Positions 55,282-64,000 of a stretch of 64,000 nt of DNA are shown here, one piece after another. The notes beneath the pieces are model-generated. The model was not told the DNA's origin, did not search any database, and was given only the letters and a program-made list of their open reading frames with translations. The DNA comes from Massilia sp. YIM B02443 (lineage in GTDB: Bacteria; Pseudomonadota; Gammaproteobacteria; Burkholderiales; Burkholderiaceae_D): contig NZ_JASNRA010000014.1 of the NCBI RefSeq assembly GCF_030411955.1, positions 60,731 to 124,730 of the forward strand, read 5' to 3'. The translations under genes and the position numbers were made by a program. Positions within the stretch are counted from its first letter, which is position 1. Every line of letters begins with the position of its first letter.

Positions 55282-56172
55282 TTAATGAAGGGTTTGCTGG
55301 CCACCGAACTGGCCTTGCTGGGCCTGCAGCTGGGCCTGTTGCAGGGCTTGCTGTTGGTAGGCGCTGTACGGATCGGCCGAGAACGGCAGCATGCGGCCGA
55401 TCTGGCTGGCGACGCCGCCGATGGCCGCGCCCAGGCCCTGGTTACCGAACTGGTTGCCCAGGAAGCTGCCTATCGGCTGTGCATACTGGCCGACCATATT
55501 GGCGACCCAGCCGCCCTGCGGCGTCATCTGTCCCTGGCCGCCTTGCTGGGCGCCCAGCTGCTGTTGCAGCACCGCTTGCTGTTGCTGGCATTGCTGCAGC
55601 ATTTGCTGCAGTTGCTGTTCCTGGGCCTGCAGCTGCTGCAGTTGCAACAGCGGATTCTGCTGGCCTTGCTGTCCTTGCTGGGTTTGTGGATCGGCCGAGA
55701 ACGGCAGGAAGCGGGCATAGCTCCCGGTGTCGCTGATCATGTCGCCCAGCTTGCGATTGCCGGTAAGGCCGCCGACGATCGCGCCCGCCGGCTTGCTGAG
55801 CCTGGAGATGAAGCTGCCGATCCCTTGCGGTGCGAACTGCTGTTGCTGCAATTGCTGTTGTTGCTGCAGCTCCTGCATCTGCTGGAGTTGCTGCAGCTGC
55901 TGGAGTTGCTGCAGCTGTTGCAGCTGTTGCGGATCGATCTGCTGTTGCTGGGTACCGGTCGGATCGGCCGAGAACGGCGACAGGCCGCCCAGGAAGCCGC
56001 CGGCCCATTGGCCGATGCGGCCGCCCAGGTTGGGATTGTTGAACAGTCCGCCGATGCCGCGTCCGATGGCGCCGCCGATCGGCGCGCCGAGCGTGCCGCC
56101 CACGAGGCTCTGCGGTGCGAACTGCTGCTGCGGGATTTGCTGTGCGCCAAAACCTTGCTGAAAATCGTACAT
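55282..56172 (-). CDS. Gln-rich protein with three PFSADP modules
   Basis: 296 residues. Three glycine-rich modules end in PFSADP at residues 66-71, 157-162 and 263-268 and are joined by long Gln/Leu tracts (QQLQQLQQLQQ from about 82, and a second from 174). QQFAPQ recurs near 16 and 111. The Gly-rich parts (GAIGRGIGG, IVGGLTGNRK, AAIGGVASQIG) may insert in or lie on a membrane. The composition resembles prion-like or coiled-coil scaffolds. Start ATG with GGAGGAG. I do not recognise a family. It leads the unit ahead of the I9-like and protease genes. Confidence 0.75.
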   Translation of the reverse strand: MYDFQQGFGAQQIPQQQFAPQSLVGGTLGAPIGGAIGRGIGGLFNNPNLGGRIGQWAGGFLGGLSPFSADPTGTQQQQIDPQQLQQLQQLQQLQQLQQMQELQQQQQLQQQQFAPQGIGSFISRLSKPAGAIVGGLTGNRKLGDMISDTGSYARFLPFSADPQTQQGQQGQQNPLLQLQQLQAQEQQLQQMLQQCQQQQAVLQQQLGAQQGGQGQMTPQGGWVANMVGQYAQPIGSFLGNQFGNQGLGAAIGGVASQIGRMLPFSADPYSAYQQQALQQAQLQAQQGQFGGQQTLH

Positions 56173-56642
56173 GTCCGACTCCTCCAGTAATCGGCCGCGG
56201 TGCCGGCGTGACGGCCGGCCCACATGCTCGTGCGCGCTGCGCGACACCGTCGCGGAGCTGCGCCAGGTTGCCAACGAACGAGCACTTGCGGCCGCGTTCA
56301 TATGAATCGCGCCCGGACTCCCACAATCAATGCGGACATCGATGGCGACGGTGAGCCGGTGGCGCGAGCGTAGGGCAGGGAGGCATCAACGAGACCGCCT
56401 TCCCTGCAGGTAAGCGTTCGACCTGAGGCCAGGCGCGAAGTTTATGAACTAACTCCATGTGAAGTGACTTCACGATCGCCGCTTGCGGTAACGCATACAA
56501 CGGCAGGAAAACCGCGACATTCCATTGCGCAAATCACTTTGCACGCGGAAAAAGCATCCATGAATCGAGTAGAATGACGGCCCTTTGCCGGACCGGCTCC
56601 AGCCGCCCGGCGCCGCCCGAACCCATCTTTCACCTCGCCGCC
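56173..56642. other. Divergent intergenic region between the Gln-rich gene and earP
   Basis: 470 bp with no credible gene on either strand. It must hold the promoters of the Gln-rich/protease unit (minus) and of earP (plus), but no strong -35/-10 pair stands out. A perfect 15-bp palindrome, GTGAAGT-G-ACTTCAC, lies at 56459-56473 and could be an operator. Confidence 0.5.
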
Positions 56643-57800
56643 ATGTCCATACGCCCAACCGCTCCATCGCTCGCGATCTTCTGCAAAGTGGTCGACAACT
56701 ATGGCGACATCGGCATCTGCTGGCGCCTGGCGCGCCAGTTGCAGCACGAGCATGGCGTGGCGGTGACGCTGTGGGTCGACGACCTGGCCAGCTACCGCCG
56801 CATCTGTCCGGAAGTCGACCTTGGCGCCGAGGTCCAGCAAGTGCAGGGCGTGACGGTGCGCCATTGGCGCGGCCAGGACGGCGCCTTCGCGCCGGACGGG
56901 ATCCCGGAGGTGGTCATCGAATTCTTCGGCTGCGACTTGCCGCCCGGCTATGTCGAGGCGATGGCGGCGCGCACGCCGCGCCCGGTGTGGCTGAACTACG
57001 AAGGCTTGACGGCCGAGGACTGGGTCGAAGGCTGCCACCGCCTGCCGTCGATGCATCCGCGCCTGCGCCTGACCAAGCATTTCTATTTCCCCGGCTTTAA
57101 CGAACGCACCGGCGGCCTGCTGCACGAGGCCGGCCTGGACGAGCGCCGCCGCGCGTTTCAACAAGACCACGCTGCCGTGGCGACTTTCCTGGCACGCTTT
57201 GGCGTCACGCCGCAGGAACTTGCTGCGCGCAAGGTGTCGCTGTTCTGCTATCCGGACGCGCCGGTCGCCCACATGCTGCAAACCTGGACCGGCGGCGCCA
57301 AGCCGACCCTGTGCCTGGTGCCGGAAGGCGTGGCAAGGGAACAGGTCGAGGCCTTCCTGGGCGCCGCCGCCGTGGCCGGCGCCGCGGCGACGCACGGCGC
57401 CCTGACGCTGCGCGTGCTGCCCTTCGTGCCGCAGCCCGACTACGACCTGCTGCTGTGGGCCTGCGACCTGAACTTCGTGCGCGGCGAGGATTCCTGGGTG
57501 CGCGCCCAGTGGGCCGGCCGCCCCTTCGTCTGGCACATCTATGTGCAGGACGAGAACCTGCACCACAAGAAGCTGCGCGCCTTCCTCGACCGTTACGCCG
57601 CGCAACTGCCGGCGCTGGCGCGCTTCATGCTCGGCTGGAATGGCGCCCTGGCCATCGGCGACTGGAATGAGGCATGGCAGGCCGTGCTGAACGAAATACC
57701 GCACGACCTTGCGCGCGCCGAAGAATGGCGCGGGGAAGTGCTGGCGCATGGCGATTTGGTGACGAAGCTGCTCGATTTCGTGCGCGAACTGGGGCGGTAA
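56643..57800 (+). CDS. earP: EF-P arginine rhamnosyltransferase EarP
   Basis: 385 residues. The opening IFCKVVDNYGDIGICWRLARQL and later GEDSWVRAQWAGRPFVWHIY and QDENLHHKKL are EarP (DUF2331) signatures; the last contains the catalytic region. It adds rhamnose from dTDP-rhamnose to Arg32 of EF-P. Start ATG at 56643. efp follows 122 bp downstream, with its own promoter candidate. Confidence 0.95.
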   Translation: MSIRPTAPSLAIFCKVVDNYGDIGICWRLARQLQHEHGVAVTLWVDDLASYRRICPEVDLGAEVQQVQGVTVRHWRGQDGAFAPDGIPEVVIEFFGCDLPPGYVEAMAARTPRPVWLNYEGLTAEDWVEGCHRLPSMHPRLRLTKHFYFPGFNERTGGLLHEAGLDERRRAFQQDHAAVATFLARFGVTPQELAARKVSLFCYPDAPVAHMLQTWTGGAKPTLCLVPEGVAREQVEAFLGAAAVAGAAATHGALTLRVLPFVPQPDYDLLLWACDLNFVRGEDSWVRAQWAGRPFVWHIYVQDENLHHKKLRAFLDRYAAQLPALARFMLGWNGALAIGDWNEAWQAVLNEIPHDLARAEEWRGEVLAHGDLVTKLLDFVRELGR

Positions 57801-57813
57801 GGGCAAAACCGAG

Positions 57814-57819
57814 TATAAT
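57814..57819 (+). promoter_or_regulatory. Possible -10 element of efp
   Basis: A perfect TATAAT lies just past earP and about 103 bp before efp. The -35 at 17 bp is poor (GGGGCG). It suggests that efp has its own promoter and a leader of about 95 nt. Confidence 0.45.
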
Positions 57820-57922
57820 GCCCGGTTAGTTTGTACTGGATTCCGACGATCAAACGTAGGCCATGGCGTTTGCCAACGGGCTCACGATGATTTAATGCAA
57901 CTACCTTTTTAAGTAAAACACT

Positions 57923-58498
57923 ATGAAACCCGCAAAAGAAATTCGTGTTGGCAACATCATCATGGTCGATGAGAAGCCGTTCATCGTGCTGCGTTCCGAC
58001 GTCAACGGCTCGAGCCGCACGGGCTTCACCTACAAATGGAAGATGAAGAATCTTCTGACCAACGCTCCGCTGGAAAACGTGTTCCGCGGTGACGACAAGT
58101 TCGACGTGGTCGTGCTGGACAAGAAGCCGGTGACCTACTCGTACTTCGCCGACCCGCTGTACGTCTTCATGGACGAAGAGTACAACCAGTACGAAATCGA
58201 AGAAGAAAACCTGGGCGACGCACTGCACTACCTGAAAGACGGCATGGAATGCGAAGCCGTGTTCTATGACGGCAAGGCCATCTCGGTCGAACTGCCGACC
58301 ATCATCGCACGCCAGGTGATCTACTCGGAGCCGGCAGTCAAGGGCAACACTTCGGGCAACGTCCTGAAGGAAGCCAAGATCGAAAACGCGATCGAAGCCC
58401 ACCAGCATATCGTGATGGTCCCGCTGTTCGTCAGCCAGGACGACACCATCGAAATCGACACCCGTACCAACGAGTACAAGAAAGTCGTGCGTAACTAA
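57923..58498 (+). CDS. efp: Elongation factor P (Arg32 type)
   Basis: 191 residues, three-domain EF-P. Residue 32 is Arg (NGSSRTGF), the target of EarP rhamnosylation, rather than the lysine modified by EpmA. The protein relieves ribosome stalling at polyproline. Start ATG at 57923. It ends before a strong terminator. Confidence 0.96.
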   Translation: MKPAKEIRVGNIIMVDEKPFIVLRSDVNGSSRTGFTYKWKMKNLLTNAPLENVFRGDDKFDVVVLDKKPVTYSYFADPLYVFMDEEYNQYEIEEENLGDALHYLKDGMECEAVFYDGKAISVELPTIIARQVIYSEPAVKGNTSGNVLKEAKIENAIEAHQHIVMVPLFVSQDDTIEIDTRTNEYKKVVRN

Positions 58499-58516
58499 GC
58501 ACCGGCTTTGTCAAAA

Positions 58517-58544
58517 AAAACGCTGCTTCGGCAGCGTTTTTTTT
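58517..58544. terminator. Terminator after efp
   Basis: A perfect stem AAAACGCTGC/GCAGCGTTTT with a TTCG loop and eight T residues, with poly-A on the left so that it could act in both directions. Confidence 0.93.
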
Positions 58545-58640
58545 CGCCTCGACATTGACCACGTTGCTGGAGCGACTTTGTGACAACAGCCTATGTCTTA
58601 CTGATATGCTATTGCTTTCAATAAAAACGAGGGAGTGGCG

Positions 58641-60218
58641 ATGAAGCGCAGGCAATTCGTGCAACTGGGAGCGGGGCTGGCGGCGAGCGCGGCGGTGATC
58701 CATCCGGCGCTGGCCGCCGCGCCCGCGGGCGACGCCATCCTGGAAGCCGGCGTCCAAGCCCAGCAAGAGGCAATGCGCAGCGGCCAATTGACGGCCCAGG
58801 CGCTGGCGACGCGCTACCTGGCGCGCATCGAGGCCATCGACCGCGCCGGCCCGCGTCTGCGTTCGGTGATCGAGACCAATCCCGACGCCCTCGCCATTGC
58901 CATCGAGCGCGACCGCGAACGCAAGGCCGGCAAGCTGCGCGGGCCGCTGCACGGCATCCCGGTGCTGCTGAAGGACAATATCGCCACTGCCGACCGGATG
59001 AGCACCAGCGCCGGTTCGCTGGCGCTCGATGGCGTGCGCGCAAAAAAGGACGCGCACATCGTGGCGCTGCTGCGCGAAGCCGGCGCCGTGATCCTCGGCA
59101 AAACCAACCTGTCGGAATGGGCGAACATGCGCTCGACCCGCTCGTCGAGCGGCTGGAGCGGCCGCGGCGGCCAGACGCGCAACCCCTACGCGCTGGACCG
59201 CAACACCAGCGGCTCCAGTTCGGGTTCGGGTGCGGCGATGGCGGCCAGCCTGGCTACGCTGGCGGTCGGCACCGAGACCGACGGCTCCATCGTGTCGCCG
59301 GCCTCTACCTGCGGCATCGTCGGCATCAAGCCGACGCTGGGCCTGGTCAGCCGCAGCGGCATCATCCCGATCGCCCATTCGCAGGACACCGCCGGACCGA
59401 TGACGCGCACCGTGGCCGACGCCGCGCTGCTGCTGGCGGCGCTGAGTGGCGCCGACGCCCAGGACAGTGCGACGACGGACGCGCGCGTGGCCGACTACGC
59501 AGCCGCGCTGCGCCCGGACGGCCTGCGCGGCAAGCGCCTCGGCGTCGCGCGCAATTTCTTCGGCAGCAATGAGCAGGCCGATGCGGTGATCGAGAAGGAG
59601 CTGGCGCTGCTGGCGGCCCAGGGCGCGATCCTGGTCGACGTCGAGGTACCCAACACCGACAAGTACAACGAGACCGAACTGGCGGTGCTGCTGCACGAGT
59701 TCCGGCCCGACCTGGAAGCCTGGCTGGCTGCCTACGCGCCGCACGCGCCGGTCAAGACCATGGGCGACGTGATCGCCTTCAACGTCAGGCATGCGCAGCG
59801 GGAGATGCCGCATTTCGGCCAGGAACACCTGATCGCGGCCCAGGCCAAGCCGGGGCTGGAAGCGCGCGAATACAAGGACGCGCTGGCCAACAACCTGCGC
59901 TATTCGCGCGAAGAAGGTATCGACAAAGTGATGCGCGAGCACAAGCTGGACGCGCTGGTGGCGCCCACCGGCGGACCGGCCTGGCTGACCGATTACGTGA
60001 ATGGCGACCACTACGGCGGCAGCTTCTCGTCGCCGGCGGCGGTGGCCGGCTATCCGCACGTGACGGTGCCGGCCGGCCAGGTGCGCGGCTTGCCGGTCGG
60101 CTTGTCGTTTGTCGGCGGCGCCTGGAGCGAAGCGGCCCTGATCGGCATGGCCTATGCCTACGAGCAGGCCAGCCGCCGGCGCCGCGCGCCGACCTATCCG
60201 GCCACGCTCAAGCTGTAA
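58641..60218 (+). CDS. Exported amidase (amidase signature family) with Tat signal
   Basis: 525 residues. The first 30 residues are a twin-arginine-type signal (MKRRQFVQLGAGLAAS...LAAAPA). The amidase signature has Lys in VLLKDNIAT, and Ser-cis-Ser in NTSGSSSGSGAAMAASLA and VGTETDGSIVSPAS. The exported location suggests degradation of an amide or peptide in the periplasm. I chose the ATG at 58641 with GAGGGAG before it; a GTG two codons earlier is possible. Substrate unknown. Confidence 0.9.
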   Translation: MKRRQFVQLGAGLAASAAVIHPALAAAPAGDAILEAGVQAQQEAMRSGQLTAQALATRYLARIEAIDRAGPRLRSVIETNPDALAIAIERDRERKAGKLRGPLHGIPVLLKDNIATADRMSTSAGSLALDGVRAKKDAHIVALLREAGAVILGKTNLSEWANMRSTRSSSGWSGRGGQTRNPYALDRNTSGSSSGSGAAMAASLATLAVGTETDGSIVSPASTCGIVGIKPTLGLVSRSGIIPIAHSQDTAGPMTRTVADAALLLAALSGADAQDSATTDARVADYAAALRPDGLRGKRLGVARNFFGSNEQADAVIEKELALLAAQGAILVDVEVPNTDKYNETELAVLLHEFRPDLEAWLAAYAPHAPVKTMGDVIAFNVRHAQREMPHFGQEHLIAAQAKPGLEAREYKDALANNLRYSREEGIDKVMREHKLDALVAPTGGPAWLTDYVNGDHYGGSFSSPAAVAGYPHVTVPAGQVRGLPVGLSFVGGAWSEAALIGMAYAYEQASRRRRAPTYPATLKL

Positions 60219-60236
60219 ACGCCTGCGGGGCGACGG

Positions 60237-60740
60237 TCAGCGCCGCACCGCCTGTTTGGCTTTGGCGAATTCCGGCCCCCACAGCGGGTGGCCGTGTTCG
60301 CCTTCGCCGAGGTCGAAATTCGGATCGAGCCGCAATGCACGCTCGAAGTTCTCGCGGCACAGGCCTTGGCGTCCGGTGACGCAATAGCTGAACGCGATGT
60401 ATTTCAGGCCGGCCACGCGGTGGCGCAGCGCGGCGCCGTTCATCTCGGGTCCACTCAGGCGGCGGATCGCGCCGTTGTAATCGCCGTCGTTGAACAGGGC
60501 GATGCCGTCGCGCAGGGCGACCTCGTCGCGGCCGGGCGCGCGTTCGGTGCGGGCCGGGCGGCTTGGCGCCGGCGCCCGTTCGGCGCGCGCGTTCACGGCG
60601 TCGGCGCGCGGATGGGCGCGCGCCGGCGTCTTCCCGCCCAAAACGGGCGCAACCGGGGCGCAACCTGCCAGGCCCAGGCTTAGCACCAGGAGCGCCAGCA
60701 TGCCGGTCTGCGGTGTCAGGGGTGCGATGCGTGCGCTCAC
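60237..60740 (-). CDS. TssQ-like T6SS-associated lipoprotein
   Basis: 167 residues. The N-terminal signal has a lipobox (LSLGLAGC), followed by a Pro/Ala-rich linker and a short TPR-like repeat with RDGIALFNDGDYNGAIRRLSG and FSYCVTGRQGLCRENFERAL. From memory this matches TssQ lipoproteins linked to type VI secretion in beta-proteobacteria. Start GTG at 60740 with GAGGAGA upstream; it overlaps the upstream gene by 4 bases. Confidence 0.65.
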   Translation of the reverse strand: MSARIAPLTPQTGMLALLVLSLGLAGCAPVAPVLGGKTPARAHPRADAVNARAERAPAPSRPARTERAPGRDEVALRDGIALFNDGDYNGAIRRLSGPEMNGAALRHRVAGLKYIAFSYCVTGRQGLCRENFERALRLDPNFDLGEGEHGHPLWGPEFAKAKQAVRR

Positions 60741-61900
60741 GGTGTCTTCTCCTCGGTGAAATCCAGTTCGATCACGCCCTTGCCGTCCTTCACCGATTGC
60801 ACCGTCACGGTGTGCTCGGGGAAACTCGGATTGACGATGCGGATCGTGTGCTCTCCGGGCGGCAGGGTCAGGTGCTTGAGCGGCGGGCTGGCGCCGCGTT
60901 CGATGCCGTCGACCACCACCGTGCCCCACGGCTGGATGACCAGCTTGTAGGTGCTGCCGGCCACGGCGGCGCCGGGCGGCGTGCCTTTCGGGGCCAGCTG
61001 GACGGCGGTGGGCGGCGCGGCGTTTTGCGGCGCCGCGGCGACGCCGGTCGTGGGAACGTTGGCGGCGGCTTCGTCCAGCACCGGCCCTTCGGGCACGGCC
61101 GGATTCGGCTGGGGCAGCGTCACCAGCGCTTGTTCCGGATCCGCCGCCGCGGGTGGGGCCGAGGATGGTTCCGCCAGCTCGGGCACGGACAGCGCCAGCG
61201 CTTCGCTGCTGTCGGTCTGGCGCAGCAGCAGCGCCAGCGCGATCACGGCGCCGACCACCACGATGGCGGCCATGATCCACAGCGGCCAGCGGTTGTTGCG
61301 GCGCGCAGCACTGCCGGACACAAGCGCGGCGTCGCCCGGGCGCTCCTTGCGCGGCACCTCGGTGATGCGCACCGGCGCCGGCGGCTCGTCGCCCGGCAAT
61401 GTTAGCGCCGCCGGCGGACCGAGCACCACGATGCCGAGCAGGTTGCGCAGTTCCTCGATGTTGCGCGGACGTTGTTCCGGATCGGGCGACATGCAGCGGT
61501 CGATCGCGGCCAGGAACGAGTCGCTGTAGCCGGGCAGGGCGCGCCCGCGCAGCGGACCTTCGGGGATCAGCTCGAGCGTGATCGCGTAGTGGATCGTGGC
61601 GGCCAGGTCGCGCAGGTCGTCGACGATGCGCTCGTCCTGCGCCGGATCGCCGCCGTCGGGCAGCAGCATCGGGTCGCCGGCATCGAGGATCATGATGGTG
61701 TCGGGCGAGATGCGGCGATGCGGCATGCGCATGCCATACTGCACCTCAAGCGATTGCAGCAGCTGGCGGAAGATGCGGCGGCACCAGGGCTCGTTCACCA
61801 GCGCGTGGTTGTGTTCGACGATCTCGCGGACGGTGCGTCCCTCGATCGCCGGCGGCGGGGTGTCTGGCGTACTTGGCGTGCTGGGCGGATTGATTGTCAT
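60737..61900 (-). CDS. Kinase-like membrane protein with PEGA domain
   Basis: 387 residues. The N-terminal 160 residues resemble the C-lobe of a Ser/Thr kinase: PHRRISPDTIMILDAG stands where HRDLKP.NI is expected, without the catalytic Asp, and RCMSPDPEQRPRNIEEL is the usual C-lobe end. The N-lobe with the ATP-binding Lys is missing, so it is a pseudokinase. One membrane helix (about 228-250), a Pro/Ala-rich periplasmic linker and a PEGA domain follow. It is coupled to the TssQ-like gene. Confidence 0.72.
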   Translation of the reverse strand: MTINPPSTPSTPDTPPPAIEGRTVREIVEHNHALVNEPWCRRIFRQLLQSLEVQYGMRMPHRRISPDTIMILDAGDPMLLPDGGDPAQDERIVDDLRDLAATIHYAITLELIPEGPLRGRALPGYSDSFLAAIDRCMSPDPEQRPRNIEELRNLLGIVVLGPPAALTLPGDEPPAPVRITEVPRKERPGDAALVSGSAARRNNRWPLWIMAAIVVVGAVIALALLLRQTDSSEALALSVPELAEPSSAPPAAADPEQALVTLPQPNPAVPEGPVLDEAAANVPTTGVAAAPQNAAPPTAVQLAPKGTPPGAAVAGSTYKLVIQPWGTVVVDGIERGASPPLKHLTLPPGEHTIRIVNPSFPEHTVTVQSVKDGKGVIELDFTEEKTP

Positions 61901-62029
61901 GGCATCGTGCCGGTTACGCGGGATGCGCTTCCGGGCAACTTGTTTTGTTGCAAATGATGCCATATTTGCGGCGCGCACGTGGTAGTCGGGTCAACAGTGC
62001 GCGGCCCGACCGGGAGCGGCCGGCGGCGT

Positions 62030-63439
<1,410 letters not shown>

Positions 63440-63485
63440 GGCGATGGAGGGCCTGTAGGGACCTGTGGCAGCCGGCCGGGCCGGA

Positions 63486-63752
63486 CTATGGATGATCGCT
63501 GGGATCGGGCGCCCAGACCGGCAGGCCGGTCAGGTCGAGCTTGTCGTCGCGGCGCCAGACTGGCAGGCCGGTGGTATCGGTTTCTTCGAGCAGTTGCATC
63601 TGCTCTTGCTTGAGGGCGATGCGGCGCGGGCGTGGGCCGTTGCGCTTCGGTTGCTCGCCTGCTACGCCGTTCGGCTCGGCAGCTGCGACGAGCGGTGCGG
63701 CCGGTTCGAAGCCGGGCAGATCGAACGTCGCGTTATCTTTCTTGTCTCTCAT
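63486..63752 (-). CDS. Small hypothetical protein with TGLPVW repeat
   Basis: 88 residues, starting MRDKKDNATFDLPGFEP and ending with two copies of TGLPVW (LEETDTTGLPVWRRDDK and LDLTGLPVWAPDPSD). The middle is basic (KRNGPRPRRIALKQEQ). No known domain. I reject a longer start that would run back through the tRNA-fMet terminator. Function unknown. Confidence 0.55.
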   Translation of the reverse strand: MRDKKDNATFDLPGFEPAAPLVAAAEPNGVAGEQPKRNGPRPRRIALKQEQMQLLEETDTTGLPVWRRDDKLDLTGLPVWAPDPSDHP

Positions 63753-63800
63753 CTGCCACACACGGGCCACACGAGGGCCACACACAGCGCAAAAACAAAA

Positions 63801-63821
63801 GCCCGGCTCGGTGAGTCGGGC
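63801..63821 (-). terminator. Terminator after tRNA-fMet (minus strand)
   Basis: GCCCGRCTC-type stem, read on the minus strand as GCCCGACTC...GAGCCGGGC, followed by TTTTGTTTTTG. It lies 15 bases past the tRNA end. Confidence 0.8.
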
Positions 63822-63835
63822 TTTCGTATCGAATT

Positions 63836-63912
63836 TGGTTGCGGGGACAGGATTTGAACCTGTGACCTTCGGGTTATGAGCCCGACGAGCTGCCAGACTG
63901 CTCCACCCCGCG
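63836..63912 (-). tRNA. tRNA-fMet (CAT), initiator
   Basis: 77 nt with encoded CCA. Position 1 C faces A72 (CGCGGGG against CCCCGCA), and the anticodon stem has three G-C pairs (GGG/CCC), both marks of an initiator tRNA. Anticodon CAT. Confidence 0.96.
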
Positions 63913-64000
63913 TCTGAGAACGTCAGTATAGCGCGTCCAACTTTGTTTTGCAATCATGGCGGTCGAAAGGCCGTTGCTGTGCGTTAAAAATCAACCGGCG

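Noticed and set aside
63753..63953. Longer start of the small TGLPVW protein
   Set aside because: It would read through the tRNA-fMet gene and its terminator on the same strand.

Overview
The window is GC-rich chromosomal DNA of a motile betaproteobacterium, most likely of the Oxalobacteraceae (Massilia/Telluria/Duganella type). This rests on the flhDC-motAB-che block, the DUF3460-scpA-panC gene order, an Arg32-type EF-P beside its rhamnosyltransferase EarP, and the general codon and GC style. It is dense, with short gaps and many 4-base start/stop overlaps. No insertion sequence, prophage or CRISPR array is visible.

Layout. 0-9 kb: envelope and lipid genes (a multispanning membrane protein, a HAD-UbiA prenyltransferase fusion, and an ADHAPS-like oxidase overlapping glycerol-3-phosphate dehydrogenase with a divergent AraC regulator), then a REP-like palindrome and a REC-PAS-GGDEF cyclase. 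9-16 kb: aminotransferase, RidA, a VOC protein, htpG behind a sigma-32-type promoter, and a TonB-dependent receptor under a Fur box. 16-21 kb: a tightly packed minus-strand run kynU-kynA-acyltransferase-hydrolase-GNAT-GFA.

21-35 kb: the motility master locus flhD-flhC-methyltransferase-motA-motB-cheZ-like-cheY-cheA-cheW-cheR-cheD-cheB-cheY-cheZ, then an EAL/HDOD protein and a YcgR-like PilZ protein. It holds no chemoreceptor gene. Upstream of flhD are three FliA (sigma-28)-like promoters at an exact 75-bp period, which suggests feedback on the master regulator. 35-42 kb: housekeeping genes (panC, scpA, DUF3460, an unplaced conserved protein, metG, mrp/apbC).

42-50 kb: a membrane GGDEF-GGDEF-EAL protein followed by a two-gene operon, an alpha-oxoamine synthase and a 1249-residue fatty acyl-AMP ligase/acyl-CoA dehydrogenase/carrier protein fusion. 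Together these look like a self-contained pathway for a lipid alpha-aminoketone, possibly a signal. 50-52.6 kb: gltX followed by an expanded tRNA array (2 Ala, 5 Glu) behind a strong promoter, with a recent 177-bp duplication. 52.6-56.2 kb: a 14-bp minisatellite and a minus-strand three-gene unit: a Gln-rich protein with three PFSADP modules, a small protein resembling a free-standing I9 propeptide, and an S8 serine protease. 56.6-64 kb: earP-efp, a Tat-type amidase, a TssQ-like lipoprotein with a kinase-like PEGA protein, dbpA, a small hypothetical protein and tRNA-fMet.

The best candidates for undescribed biology are the acyl-ligase/oxoamine synthase operon, the Gln-rich/I9-like/subtilase unit, and the triple FliA-like promoter of flhDC. 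All family assignments come from reading motifs by eye; no database search was possible.
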